Positions 1-7,570 of a stretch of DNA of 9,880 nucleotides are shown in pieces. The DNA lies in the NCBI GenBank assembly GCA_903916165.1, contig CAIWVR010000597.1:1-9880 (forward strand), given 5' to 3'. The position numbers and the translations under genes were made by a program. Source of the stretch: an uncultured Hyphomicrobiales bacterium (GTDB lineage: Bacteria > Pseudomonadota > Alphaproteobacteria > Rhizobiales > Beijerinckiaceae). The notes under the pieces were generated by a model that searched no databases, was not told where the DNA came from, and was given only the letters and a program-made list of their open reading frames with translations. Position 1 is the stretch's first letter; each line of letters opens with the position of its first letter.

Positions 1-823
1 CGCCAACCATCACAGTGGCCTGAACCACGGCCTCCCGCTTGCAGCCGGCCGGCCGCATGGCGGTCCGGTCACCCTGATAGGCTGCAAAAAGGCTCAGGGG
101 CGAACGGTCAAGGCGATTTTCGACACCAAGGCTCCAGTTCAGGACATCGGTCGGGTATTTGTGGCCGTTTTCGTAAGCAGGCCCCTTGGTATAGCCAAGC
201 TCGGCGCTGAGCTGCAGATCGGGGTCGATGAAATAGCGCGTGATGCCCCGCACAAACCAGTATGTCTGGAGCATGGTGTGGTCAGAATTGGTGAATTGGT
301 CGCCGTAAACGGCCTGCCCGTAGAAGGTGAGCGCACCAATATATTTTTGCGCTTCAAGACCCACGATGGCACCATTGTGGGAACCATTATAGCCGAGGCT
401 GTTCAGCCCGGTGAGGCCAGCAAAGACACCATAGGCATGCGACCATGTTTCGCGGTACGCGAGATGCGTCCCCGTCACGCCGCTGACGCGGTTTTCGCGC
501 GAGCCGCTCTGGCTCTTATAGCCTGATGTGGCCTCGGATTCGGACGAAAATTGCAGGCTGACGCTGTTGGAGAGCCAATGATTGGCCGCGCCGACCGCGC
601 CCATGGCAACAGCATTGCCCTTCGGTTATTCGGTGGCCGTCCTGAGATATGACGGATTGCTCCAGGCCATTCCGGTGCCGCCGACATATATGCCGAGATA
701 GCCGCTGACACTCTGCGCCGTCACAACGGGTGCCGGAGGCGGGGTGCGCACCGGCAGGTCGGCGGCAAAGGCTGCGAAGGACACAAGTGCAAGCGCCGCG
801 GTGGAGAGCATCGTCTTAATCAT
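1..823 (-). pseudogene. Outer-membrane beta-barrel (porin-like) gene interrupted by an in-frame stop; runs off the left edge
   Basis: Translation from the ATG at 823 gives a signal peptide (MIKTMLSTAALALVSFAAFA, cleavage expected before ADLPVR), then a Pro-rich linker and GYLGIYVGGTG. A TAA at 626-628 then stops it at codon 66. The same frame continues unbroken to the window edge for about 208 more codons. That downstream part looks like real barrel sequence: alternating hydrophobic and polar residues with aromatic ends, for example GALTFYGQAVYG, TYWFVRGITRYF and LQLSAELGYTKG. The other minus-strand frames here read Arg/Pro/Ser-rich nonsense. The start has an AAGAGG ribosome site at 830-835, six bases upstream. 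The expected role is a passive pore or structural barrel in the outer membrane. The ADLP-start, Pro-rich N-terminus resembles Hyphomicrobiales outer-membrane proteins. The stop could be a true nonsense mutation (one change from CAA, AAA or GAA) or a sequencing error. The 3' end is outside the window. Confidence 0.72.
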
Positions 824-1243
824 GCATGGCCTCTTTTGACCCAATGATCGTGCTTTAATTTTTATTCTGATCGGCTTTATGTTTACATTCTCTTAAGATA
901 TTTTCGGTTTGACGGCCATGCGCCTTAACCATCCACAGCATCTCCCCGGAGTGCCTCGAGTGAAGGAGCTATTTGATATAATTCACTATTTTTTGTGTTA
1001 ATTCATGCGTGGTACAGAAGTGTTCTTCGCAGATCACTCCCGACTAGATCAAGCTAAAAAATACAATTATCTCTTATTTTGAAAATAATATTAAATTTTG
1101 GTGTCCCTCCTGCTGGCTTTGGCCCCGCAGGGATGGCCGTCGCCATGCACAAACGCATGAGCGCTTTCTGGCGGGTGCTGACCTGGCTGGCAAAACGGCT
1201 GCAGGTCAGCAATATGTCGACCGGCCAGACTTCGTCTCATCCT
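824..1243. other. AT-rich intergenic gap with no supported gene
   Basis: This is the only long non-coding gap in the window, between the end of the eight-gene run and the outer-membrane gene. Positions from about 845 to 1090 are far richer in A and T than the rest, with runs such as TTTAATTTTTATTCTG and ATATTAAATTTTGG. It should hold the promoter of the outer-membrane gene on the minus strand, but I see no -35/-10 pair good enough to call. Short open frames here (1005-1082 on plus, 1091-1240 on minus) lack a properly spaced ribosome site or recognisable protein character. The part nearest the operon (1144-1210) returns to high GC and carries inverted repeats, listed separately. Confidence 0.6.
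1177..1210 (-). terminator. Inverted repeat 3' of the operon, possible transcript-end hairpin
   Basis: The arms GCTGACCTG (1177-1185) and CAGGTCAGC (1202-1210) are perfect 9-bp inverted complements around a 16-base spacer. On the minus strand the repeat begins 33 bases after the stop codon of the last gene in the run, where a 3' hairpin would be expected. No U-run follows on either strand, so it is not a canonical intrinsic terminator. It could be a 3' stabilising hairpin, a protein site or coincidence. A second, weaker repeat (CATGC/GCATG, 1144-1159) lies next to it. Confidence 0.3.
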
Positions 1244-2281
1244 TTACTTGCCCAGCTGATTGGCGCGTTCGATCAGCTCGGGCGGCAGGCTGTACACGCG
1301 CTTGAGGACATCGGCGATCTGTTCGCCAGTGACCGGTGCAACATCCAGTTGCTGTATGCGCGCTTCAGCCAGAAAAGCCTCGTCGCGCATGGTCGCATGG
1401 AAAGCGTTGCGGAGCAGGGCGACGCGCTCGGGAGCAACGCCGGGCGGCGCAATGACCGGGCGGCCAAGATATTGCGGCGTGAAGATCAGCTCCAGCAACT
1501 GGCGCGCGCGCTCATCCTGCACCAGCTCGAAGATCAGCGGCGCGGCGGGATAGGCGGCGTCCTTTGCCATGCCAAGCTGCATCAGCACTTTCACCTTGCC
1601 CTGCTCGGCCAGCGGATTGATGCGCCCGCGAAAGGCGGCTGACGAGCCACCCGAGACATGTCCATCGGCCTCGCCGTTTTCCATGGCCAGCAGGGCTTCC
1701 TGCGAGCCGGGATATCCGGGGACGACCTTCATCTTGAAGCCAAGCACTTCATTCAGGACCAGCGGAAAGGTGCTTGGGCCAGAGCCCGGTCCAGTTCCAC
1801 TCATCACCACCGGACGGCTGCGCAATTGCTCGAGCGTCTGTGCCGGCGCCTTGTCGGTCAGCAGGAGAAGCCCGAGATCCTGCTGTGGGCTTCCGATCCA
1901 GTTGAACTGCTCGGCCTTGAACTGATAGGCGGCGGGATTGGGTGCCAGCAGGGGTGCCAGTGCCACTTCGCGTGTCAGCAACGCCAGGACCGTGCCGTCA
2001 CGTGGCGGGATCGTCGCCATGTAATTGGCTGCCCGGACACCGCCAGCACCGGGCATGTTGCGCACGATGAGTGTCGGCTGGCCCGGAATCAGCCGGCCGA
2101 AATGACGCGCGATGATACGGCCATATTGATCGTAACCGCCGCCAACCGTATTGGCGACGATCAGCTCGATGGTCTTGCCCGCATAAAAGTCCGCCGCGCG
2201 GACCGGTTGCAGCGCTAGGCAGAACATGGCGGCCAGCGCCAAGCTCATCTTGCAGAAAGGCCTGTTCAACAAAGCGATCAT
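1244..2281 (-). CDS. TctC-type tripartite tricarboxylate transporter solute-binding protein (third of three)
   Basis: This is a predicted periplasmic substrate-binding protein of the TctC/Bug superfamily, which captures carboxylates for a TctAB membrane permease. After an N-terminal signal segment ending CLALQPVRA, the mature protein opens ADFYAGKTIELIVANTVGGG. It keeps the family's glycine loop with an acidic residue (GGGYDQYGR), followed by IPGQPTLIVRNMPGAGG and PRDGT. The middle has SGTGPGSGPSTFP, which aligns with the loop that grips the ligand carboxylate. It belongs to the same subgroup as the protein encoded at 4968-6032 (ADFYxGKT, xPGxPTxIVxNMPGAG, VxGYPGxxE), unlike the classical Bug protein next to it. 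Two ATGs are possible, at 2287 and 2281. The AAAGG-type ribosome site at 2291-2299 is three bases from the first and nine from the second, so I chose 2281 (345 residues). It follows the previous gene by about 30 bp and is the last gene of the run. The ligand is unknown. Confidence 0.9.
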   Translation of the reverse strand: MIALLNRPFCKMSLALAAMFCLALQPVRAADFYAGKTIELIVANTVGGGYDQYGRIIARHFGRLIPGQPTLIVRNMPGAGGVRAANYMATIPPRDGTVLALLTREVALAPLLAPNPAAYQFKAEQFNWIGSPQQDLGLLLLTDKAPAQTLEQLRSRPVVMSGTGPGSGPSTFPLVLNEVLGFKMKVVPGYPGSQEALLAMENGEADGHVSGGSSAAFRGRINPLAEQGKVKVLMQLGMAKDAAYPAAPLIFELVQDERARQLLELIFTPQYLGRPVIAPPGVAPERVALLRNAFHATMRDEAFLAEARIQQLDVAPVTGEQIADVLKRVYSLPPELIERANQLGK

Positions 2282-2312
2282 GAGCATGAGCCTTTTTTTA
2301 ATCGATGATCCT

Positions 2313-3275
2313 TCATGGCGTGCTGCGCAATTTCTGCGTCACCGGCCGCCATTGATCATATTGCCCCTTGATGAAGGACGTCACATCGGCCGGGCTCATC
2401 GCCCGCGGCACGGCGGCTTCCAGGTCGAGCTGGCGCCTGACGCGCGCATCGTCGAGGCTCGCGACCACAGCCGCATTCAGCCGGGCAACGATCTCGGCCG
2501 GCAGACCGGGGGGACCCGAAATGGCGTACCAGGTCGTCATGACCAGGTCCGGGTAGCCAAGTTCGCGGAAGGTCGGCACATCCATGCGGTCCGCGAGGCG
2601 GCTTTCCGAGGTGACGGCAATCGGCACGAGTGCCCCGCTGGCCACATGTTCGCGCGCGGTGGACCAGTTCATGCTGGCAAACTTCACATGACCTGCCACG
2701 ACGTCGAAGATCGCCGCGCCGCCGCCCTTGTAGGGCACGTGCACCAGCTTGATGCCTTCCTTCTCCGCGAGATAGGCGGCGGCAACATGTCCGCCGGTGC
2801 CGACGCCGGGCGAGAGATATTCAAGTCCCTCCTTTGCGGCCCGCGCGGCGGCGAGGAAGTCCTTCATGTTGCGGATGTTCATGGAAGGATGGGCGACCAG
2901 CACGCTGGGCGCGCCGCCAAAGAAGCCGATATGGGTGACATCGACATTGGGATCGAAACCCGGTTCAGCACTCATGAGGGGAGCCAGAACATGAGACGCC
3001 ATGCCCGCGATGACAAAGGTCTTGCCGTCGGCGGGCGCACGCGCGACGGCGCGTGAGGCAATCAGGCCGCCGGCCCCCGCCTGGTTCTCGATAACGAAGG
3101 GCTGCCCGAGCCGCGTGCTGACGGATTCCATGAAGACGCGTCCCATGACATCGGCGGCGCCGCCGGCTGCATAGGGAACGATGACCCTGACCGGGCCTGT
3201 GGGCCAGTCAGCGGCCTGCGCAAGCCCGGACAACAATATGGCTGTGGCAAGGATTGTGGCTGCTCTCTTGATCAT
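2313..3275 (-). CDS. Bug-family (TctC) periplasmic solute-binding protein (second of three)
   Basis: A 320-residue classical Bug receptor, at the usual family length. The signal peptide is MIKRAATILATAILLSGLAQ, and mature sequence starts near ADWPTGPVRVIVPYAAGG. The GGAADVMGR loop supplies the Asp that in Bug structures orients the ligand. QPFVIENQAGAGG, APADGKT and the second-domain HVPYKGGG motif (residues about 180-187) are all present. Such proteins bind dicarboxylates, aromatic acids or other small carboxylates and feed a TctAB permease, or act as extracytoplasmic sensors. No TctA or TctB is in the window. It follows the GMC oxidoreductase by 35 bp and precedes another binding-protein gene by about 30 bp, so it is almost certainly in the same transcript. 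The best ribosome site (AAGGA, 3289-3293) is rather far, 13 bases from the ATG, and translation may be modest. The ligand cannot be inferred from sequence alone. Confidence 0.93.
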   Translation of the reverse strand: MIKRAATILATAILLSGLAQAADWPTGPVRVIVPYAAGGAADVMGRVFMESVSTRLGQPFVIENQAGAGGLIASRAVARAPADGKTFVIAGMASHVLAPLMSAEPGFDPNVDVTHIGFFGGAPSVLVAHPSMNIRNMKDFLAAARAAKEGLEYLSPGVGTGGHVAAAYLAEKEGIKLVHVPYKGGGAAIFDVVAGHVKFASMNWSTAREHVASGALVPIAVTSESRLADRMDVPTFRELGYPDLVMTTWYAISGPPGLPAEIVARLNAAVVASLDDARVRRQLDLEAAVPRAMSPADVTSFIKGQYDQWRPVTQKLRSTP

Positions 3276-3310
3276 CGCGTGGTCCCGTTCCTTGTTCTAT
3301 CCAGAAGGTG

Positions 3311-4957
3311 TCAGGCTGCATGTTGTGAGGTCGTGTTGGGCACGTTCGCGTGCTCCGACGCAAGGATCGAATCGGCAATCTTTTCCGCGATCATGATGAC
3401 CGCCGCATTGATGTTGCCGCCCACGAGATCGGGCATGATGGAGGCATCCACCACGCGCAAATTCCGCACGCCGTGGACGCGGCCCGTCTCGTCCACGACG
3501 GCGCTGGAATCGTGGCCGGGGCCCATCTTGCAGGTGCCCGCCGGGTGATGAACGGTGATGCCCGTGCGCGCGATATGCGCGTCGAGCGCCCCAGCTGACA
3601 GGTCGGTGCCTGGCATGACCTGTCGCGTGATGAAGGGCGCGAGCGCGGGCTGCTTGCCGATCTCGGCGATCATGCGCAGGCCCTGATGCAGGACATGCCT
3701 GTCTTTTTCAGTCGACAGAAAATTCTGCCGGATGGTGACAAGGTCGGCCGGATCGGCGGAGCGCAGGGCGACATGGCCACGGCTCTCCGGGCGCAGCAGG
3801 ACGGCGCGGCAGGCAAAGCCGTCCTCGTAGGAGGATTTGAGGGGGTTCAGATAGGGCGATGCCGTCATCGGTGCGGCGTTGAACAGGAATTGCAGGTCGG
3901 GCATGTCGAGCTTGCTGTCGCTCTTGAGGAAGGCCATGGCGCCGCTCGGCAGGTCGTTGGAGACGCCGGTGCCGAAGAGGTAGGTCTTCATCAGATCGAC
4001 GATGATGCGGTCGAGACGCATGGTCCTGTGCAGGGGGCCGGGCTGTGTGCGCGTATAATGCACGGCGGCCGAAATATGGTCCTGCAGGTTCTGGCCGACG
4101 CCCGGTGCGTCCCTGACGAGCGCGATGCCATGCTGGCGCAGGTGATCGGCCGGGCCGATGCCGGACAACATCAAAATCTGCGGCGAATTGATCGCCCCGC
4201 CACTGACGATGACCTCGCGCGTCGCAGATGCCGTTTGAATCTTGCCGCGCCGGCGCCATTCGACGCCCGTTGCGACGCCCTTGTCCATAAGCACACGGGT
4301 CACCAGCGCCGTGGTGACAATGGTGAGGTTCTTGCGGGAGAGGGCCGGGCGCAGATAGGCGACAGAGGCGCTGCAGCGCCGACCGTTGCGGATGGTCATC
4401 TGCCAGCGGCAGAAGCCTTCCTGCTCTGCGCCATTATAGTCCTGCGTGAAGGGATGTCCCTGATCCGCCGCCGCTTGCAGATAGGCGTCGACCAGGGGAT
4501 CTTCGAAGGTCGAGGGCTGGACGTTGAGGGGGCCGTCGCCGCCACGCAACGGCGAGGGTTTCCCGCGCCAGCTCTCCAGCTTGCGGAAATAGGGCAGCAC
4601 CTTGTCAAAGGACCAATCCGGCAGACCCGACGCGGCCCAGCGGTCATAATCACCCCGGTGCCCGCGCACAAAGGCCATGGCGTTGATCGAGGACGAGCCG
4701 CCAACGACCTTGCCGCGGGCGCATTCGATCGCGCGCCCGCCCATGCTGGCCTCGGGTTCTGCGAAATACATCCAGTCGTGCATCCGCTTGAGCAGCAGGC
4801 GCGGCCAGCCGAGCGGAATATGAATCCAGGGATCGCGATCCCAGCCGCCGGCCTCGATCAGCAGCACGCGGGCGCAGCTGTCTTTTGTGAGGCGGTTTGC
4901 CAGCGTGCAGCCGGCAGAGCCGGCACCGATGATGATGTAATCATAGTCCGCGGTCAT
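3311..4957 (-). CDS. GMC-family FAD-dependent oxidoreductase (choline dehydrogenase-like)
   Basis: A 548-residue flavoprotein that should oxidise an alcohol or aldehyde, passing electrons to oxygen or a membrane acceptor. The N-terminal dinucleotide fold is clear: DYIIIGAGSAGCTLANRL with GxGxxG at residues 11-16 and the ribose-binding acid at Glu35 in LLIEAGG. GMC signature 1 (GKVVGGSSSINAMAFVRG) lies at residues 82-99, and signature 2 appears as SGGAINSPQILMLSGIGP. At the C-terminus HHPAGTCKMG contains the catalytic His (His471), and GGNINAAVIMIAEKIAD carries the partner Asn (Asn515 or Asn517). There is no signal peptide. The frame is open 21 codons further upstream, but that stretch is an out-of-frame copy of the preceding gene's end. 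The ATG at 4957 has an AGGA site (4966-4969) overlapping the stop codon of the upstream gene, which suggests coupled translation. The exact substrate (aliphatic, aromatic or furanic alcohol) is unresolved. Confidence 0.93.
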   Translation of the reverse strand: MTADYDYIIIGAGSAGCTLANRLTKDSCARVLLIEAGGWDRDPWIHIPLGWPRLLLKRMHDWMYFAEPEASMGGRAIECARGKVVGGSSSINAMAFVRGHRGDYDRWAASGLPDWSFDKVLPYFRKLESWRGKPSPLRGGDGPLNVQPSTFEDPLVDAYLQAAADQGHPFTQDYNGAEQEGFCRWQMTIRNGRRCSASVAYLRPALSRKNLTIVTTALVTRVLMDKGVATGVEWRRRGKIQTASATREVIVSGGAINSPQILMLSGIGPADHLRQHGIALVRDAPGVGQNLQDHISAAVHYTRTQPGPLHRTMRLDRIIVDLMKTYLFGTGVSNDLPSGAMAFLKSDSKLDMPDLQFLFNAAPMTASPYLNPLKSSYEDGFACRAVLLRPESRGHVALRSADPADLVTIRQNFLSTEKDRHVLHQGLRMIAEIGKQPALAPFITRQVMPGTDLSAGALDAHIARTGITVHHPAGTCKMGPGHDSSAVVDETGRVHGVRNLRVVDASIMPDLVGGNINAAVIMIAEKIADSILASEHANVPNTTSQHAA

Positions 4958-4967
4958 GATGCTGGTC

Positions 4968-6032
4968 CTACTGGGCCATGGCCTTCCTGATCCGGTCGAT
5001 GATGGCGGGTGATGCGGCATAGACCTGCTTCACCATCGCTTCCATGTCCTCGCCGGTATTGGGTTCGGCATCGGTCATCATCTTCGCGGCTTCCTCCTGC
5101 AGCGCAGGGCTTTTCACCGCTTCGATGAATGATGTGCGAATCAGATCGACGCGGTCCTTGGGAACGCCCGGCGGCATCATGAAGGCGCGCACGTAAAGGC
5201 CCTGCGAGTAGAAGATCTCGAGCGCGTCGCGCGTGTCCTTGTCCTTGGCGGCGTCGATGGTCAGCGGGATTTTCGCGCTGTCGAGTTCCGGGTAACCGGT
5301 GGAGCCGACCTGCGCGATGATGCGGAATTGCCCCTTGCCTTCGAGCGCATCCGGGAATTGCAGTTTGGCCGACGAATAGGCAAAGCCGCAGACGCCCTGC
5401 ACTTCGCTGTTCTGCACGGCCATAACGATTTCCTTGGTTCCGGGATAGCCGGTGACAATTTTCAGTTTTGCATTCAGCAAGGTCTTGAGCACGGTCGTGT
5501 AGACATGAACGAGGCTGCCGCCGCCGGGCGTGCCGACGATGAACTCCTTGTCGTACATGTCGGCGCTTTTCTGGATCGGCGAGTCAGTGCGGCTCAGGCA
5601 GACGAGGGATTCCGCATTGCCATTGCCGATAAAATTGAATTTCGTCGGATCATATTTGTCCTTGGAATCGCCGGGCTGGGGATTGAACAGCGGATCGAAA
5701 AAAGCGCCGGGCAGCACGCTGGCGATCTGCGTACCGTCCTTGGGCGCGATCGTGTAGAGGTGCTTGGCGGCGACGAGGCTGCCGGCGCCAGGCATGTTCT
5801 GGACGATGACGGTCGGGGTGCCCGGAACGAATTTTCCAAGATGACGGGACACGAGGCGCGCGAAGAGATCGACGCCGCCGCCCACCGATGCGCCGACGAC
5901 AATGGTCATCGTCTTGCCCTTGTAGAAGTCCGCCGCAGGTTGCGCCGCCGCGGTCTGGACACCTGCACCCAGCAGGGCAGCAGCCCATGCGAGTGGCCGA
6001 ATGTGATGAAGCCAGGCTTTCTGTTGCGCCAT
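4968..6032 (-). CDS. TctC-type tripartite tricarboxylate transporter solute-binding protein (first of three)
   Basis: A 354-residue predicted periplasmic binding protein. The signal segment includes PLAWAAALLGAGVQTAAA, and the mature start is near QPAADFYKGKT. Conserved features are GGGVDLFARLVSRHLG with the ligand-orienting Asp, VPGTPTVIVQNMPGAG, APKDGTQ, the central loop GTPGGGSLVH, and GYPGTKE. Its closest match in the window is the last gene of the run (1244-2281), which shares the ADFY start and the NMPGAG and GYPG blocks, so the two probably arose from related ancestors. It sits between the UbiD-like decarboxylase (42 bp gap) and the GMC oxidoreductase (10 bp gap). This fits uptake, or sensing, of the acid the cluster degrades. 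The ribosome site AAGGGAGG (6038-6045), five bases from the ATG, is the strongest in the window. A perfect 14-bp palindrome lies just upstream of it. No permease subunits are visible. Confidence 0.93.
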   Translation of the reverse strand: MAQQKAWLHHIRPLAWAAALLGAGVQTAAAQPAADFYKGKTMTIVVGASVGGGVDLFARLVSRHLGKFVPGTPTVIVQNMPGAGSLVAAKHLYTIAPKDGTQIASVLPGAFFDPLFNPQPGDSKDKYDPTKFNFIGNGNAESLVCLSRTDSPIQKSADMYDKEFIVGTPGGGSLVHVYTTVLKTLLNAKLKIVTGYPGTKEIVMAVQNSEVQGVCGFAYSSAKLQFPDALEGKGQFRIIAQVGSTGYPELDSAKIPLTIDAAKDKDTRDALEIFYSQGLYVRAFMMPPGVPKDRVDLIRTSFIEAVKSPALQEEAAKMMTDAEPNTGEDMEAMVKQVYAASPAIIDRIRKAMAQ

Positions 6033-6037
6033 TGCAT

Positions 6038-6045
6038 CCTCCCTT
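6038..6045 (-). promoter_or_regulatory. Strong ribosome binding site before the first TctC gene
   Basis: On the minus strand this reads AAGGGAGG, close to a full anti-16S match, five bases from the ATG at 6032. It suggests the binding protein is made at higher levels than its operon neighbours, as is common for periplasmic receptors. Confidence 0.6.
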
Positions 6046-6046
6046 G

Positions 6047-6060
6047 AGACATCGATGTCT
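6047..6060. repeat. Perfect 14-bp palindrome between the decarboxylase and binding-protein genes
   Basis: AGACATCGATGTCT equals its own reverse complement. It lies in the 42-bp gap between genes, one base upstream of the strong ribosome site on the minus strand. As RNA it would form only a short stem with a TCGA loop, so a duplex-DNA protein site is as plausible as an RNA element. It may also be chance. Confidence 0.35.
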
Positions 6061-6074
6061 TGTCGTTCCGAAGA

Positions 6075-7550
6075 TCAGTCCTGCGGGCCGCTCTCAAGCA
6101 GCCAGCCATATTTTTCCTTCGCCTTGCGCGCCAGTTCCGGGCTCGGCGTATTGGCCAGCGGGAATTGGTCGCGCCAGTGGAAAGGCCTGCAGGCATTGAT
6201 GATCGCCACCGAATGCGTCATGTCGCCGACCTTGCGCTTTTCCGGCGGAATGCGCGGATCGGCAGGCGAATCCCACGAGCCGTCGAGGATCTGGATCGAT
6301 TCCTTGGGGTCGGTGCGGGTCAGCATCGCCCAGATCAGCGAATCGAGCTGCGTCACGTCGACATCCTCGTCGGTGACGACAATATATTTCGACGCATAGG
6401 CCGACCCTCCGCATTGGGCGGCGATCGTGCCGGCCTGCAAGGCATGTCCGGGATAGCGCTGCTTGATCGACACGCCATGGAACATCCGCGCGCCGCCGAC
6501 TTCATGACACCAGACCTGCTGTACGTCGGGCACGCCGGCATTGGTCATGTTCTGCTTGATCGTCGCCGAGCGCATGACCGCGCGATAGCGGGCCATTTCG
6601 TCGGAGCCCGCGCCCATCGGCGGCACCCCGAGCAGGATCGGATTGTTGCGGTGGTAGATCGCCTTGATATCGATCACCGGGCACGGCTTGGCGCCGCCCG
6701 CGTAATGGCCGGTCCATTCCCCGAAGGGGCCTTCGATGATCTTGCGGTCGGGATGCACAAAACCCTCGATGACGATTTCCGCATGGGCGGGAATCGGCAG
6801 GCCGGTGATCTTGCCGCGGACCATCTTTTCCGCACGGCCGCGCATGCCGCCGATCAGGTCGAATTCGAAAGTGCCGTAAGGCGCTTCGAGCCCGCCGAGC
6901 AGGAAGGCGAGCGGATCGCCGCCGACCACCATGGCGACGGGCATGGGCTCGCCCTTCTTGAAATATTTGTCGCAATGGATGGCGCCGTGATGGCCGGCCG
7001 CCATCAGGATGCCGACCGTCGTCTTGTCGAACACCTGGCCGCGATAGGCGCCGGCATTGTACCAGCCCTCGTCGGGATCCTGCGTGATCGAATAGGTGCC
7101 GGTGCCGATGTAGCGGCCGCCATCCTTCTCGTGCCAGATCGGCGAGGGGAATTTGGTGACGTCAATGTCGTCGCCCATCAGGACGTTTTCGAAGATTGGT
7201 CCAGTCTCGACGATCTCATGCGGGATGTTCTTCTGCGAGCTGAGATAGGCCGCGCGGTAGCCGTCGCTCAATTCCCATTTGGTGAGGTCGACGGGAAAGC
7301 CAAGCGTCATGTTGCGACGGCGGCCGGCGAACATGTTGAGGAGCAGGCGGTAGCCCTTCGGGCAATCCTGGATGTCCTCGAACACGACGCAGGGGCCGTT
7401 TTCCGCGCGCAGGATAGCCTCGGCGACGAGGCCGATATCCTCCTGCCAGCTCGCATCGCGCACCGTGCGGACCTCGCCGAGGCGCTCGGCTTCAGCCAGC
7501 CATTCACGAAGGTCATCATAGGCTATGACCGGCTTGTCGTTGGCGCTCAT
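6075..7550 (-). CDS. UbiD-family prenylated-FMN-dependent (de)carboxylase
   Basis: A 491-residue protein of the usual UbiD length. The family removes (or reversibly adds) a carboxyl group on aromatic, heteroaromatic or alpha,beta-unsaturated acids. It uses prenylated FMN with a divalent metal and potassium. The catalytic residues can be placed against the fungal ferulate decarboxylase Fdc1. Arg170 in YNAGAYRGQV matches Arg173. Glu273 and Glu278 in EGPFGEWTGHY match Glu277 and Glu282. Metal ligands Asn165, His188 (GHHGAIH) and Glu229 (GTFEFDL) are also in place, so the enzyme looks fully active. The ATG at 7550 has a GGAG site six bases upstream (7557-7560). The gene follows the hydrolase by 20 bp. 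The matching cofactor enzyme UbiX is not in the window. Substrate class (hydroxybenzoate, furoate, pyrrole or pyridine carboxylate, or other) cannot be told from these motifs. Ubiquinone synthesis is less likely because the neighbours are catabolic. Confidence 0.93.
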   Translation of the reverse strand: MSANDKPVIAYDDLREWLAEAERLGEVRTVRDASWQEDIGLVAEAILRAENGPCVVFEDIQDCPKGYRLLLNMFAGRRRNMTLGFPVDLTKWELSDGYRAAYLSSQKNIPHEIVETGPIFENVLMGDDIDVTKFPSPIWHEKDGGRYIGTGTYSITQDPDEGWYNAGAYRGQVFDKTTVGILMAAGHHGAIHCDKYFKKGEPMPVAMVVGGDPLAFLLGGLEAPYGTFEFDLIGGMRGRAEKMVRGKITGLPIPAHAEIVIEGFVHPDRKIIEGPFGEWTGHYAGGAKPCPVIDIKAIYHRNNPILLGVPPMGAGSDEMARYRAVMRSATIKQNMTNAGVPDVQQVWCHEVGGARMFHGVSIKQRYPGHALQAGTIAAQCGGSAYASKYIVVTDEDVDVTQLDSLIWAMLTRTDPKESIQILDGSWDSPADPRIPPEKRKVGDMTHSVAIINACRPFHWRDQFPLANTPSPELARKAKEKYGWLLESGPQD

Positions 7551-7570
7551 CTTGTTCTCCAGTCTGTCAG

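Noticed and set aside
1..640. Possible frameshift in the outer-membrane gene, because other open frames appear downstream of the stop
   Set aside because: Codon-by-codon translation shows the segments before and after the stop are in the same frame. The other open frames read Arg/Pro/Ser-rich and do not look like protein.
845..960. Sigma-70-like promoter before the outer-membrane gene
   Set aside because: Several AT-rich hexamers can be paired loosely, but none has two good boxes at proper spacing.
1005..1082. 25-codon plus-strand frame in the AT-rich gap
   Set aside because: No ribosome site, no context, and a length expected by chance.
1091..1240. 49-codon minus-strand frame just after the last binding-protein gene
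   Set aside because: It is rich in Arg, His and Pro. The only ribosome-site-like bases abut the ATG, with no spacing and no family resemblance.
1079..1642. 187-codon plus-strand open frame starting at TTG
   Set aside because: Most of it is antisense to a clear TctC gene. The unique N-terminal part has no ribosome site and no recognisable domain.
3686..4990. Long plus-strand frame (434 codons) opposite the GMC gene
   Set aside because: It is the antisense shadow of a confidently identified GMC oxidoreductase. Long antisense frames are usual in GC-rich DNA.
4958..5020. N-terminal extension of the GMC protein by 21 residues
   Set aside because: The stretch overlaps the end of the upstream TctC gene and does not resemble GMC N-termini. 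The ATG at 4957 has a well-spaced AGGA.
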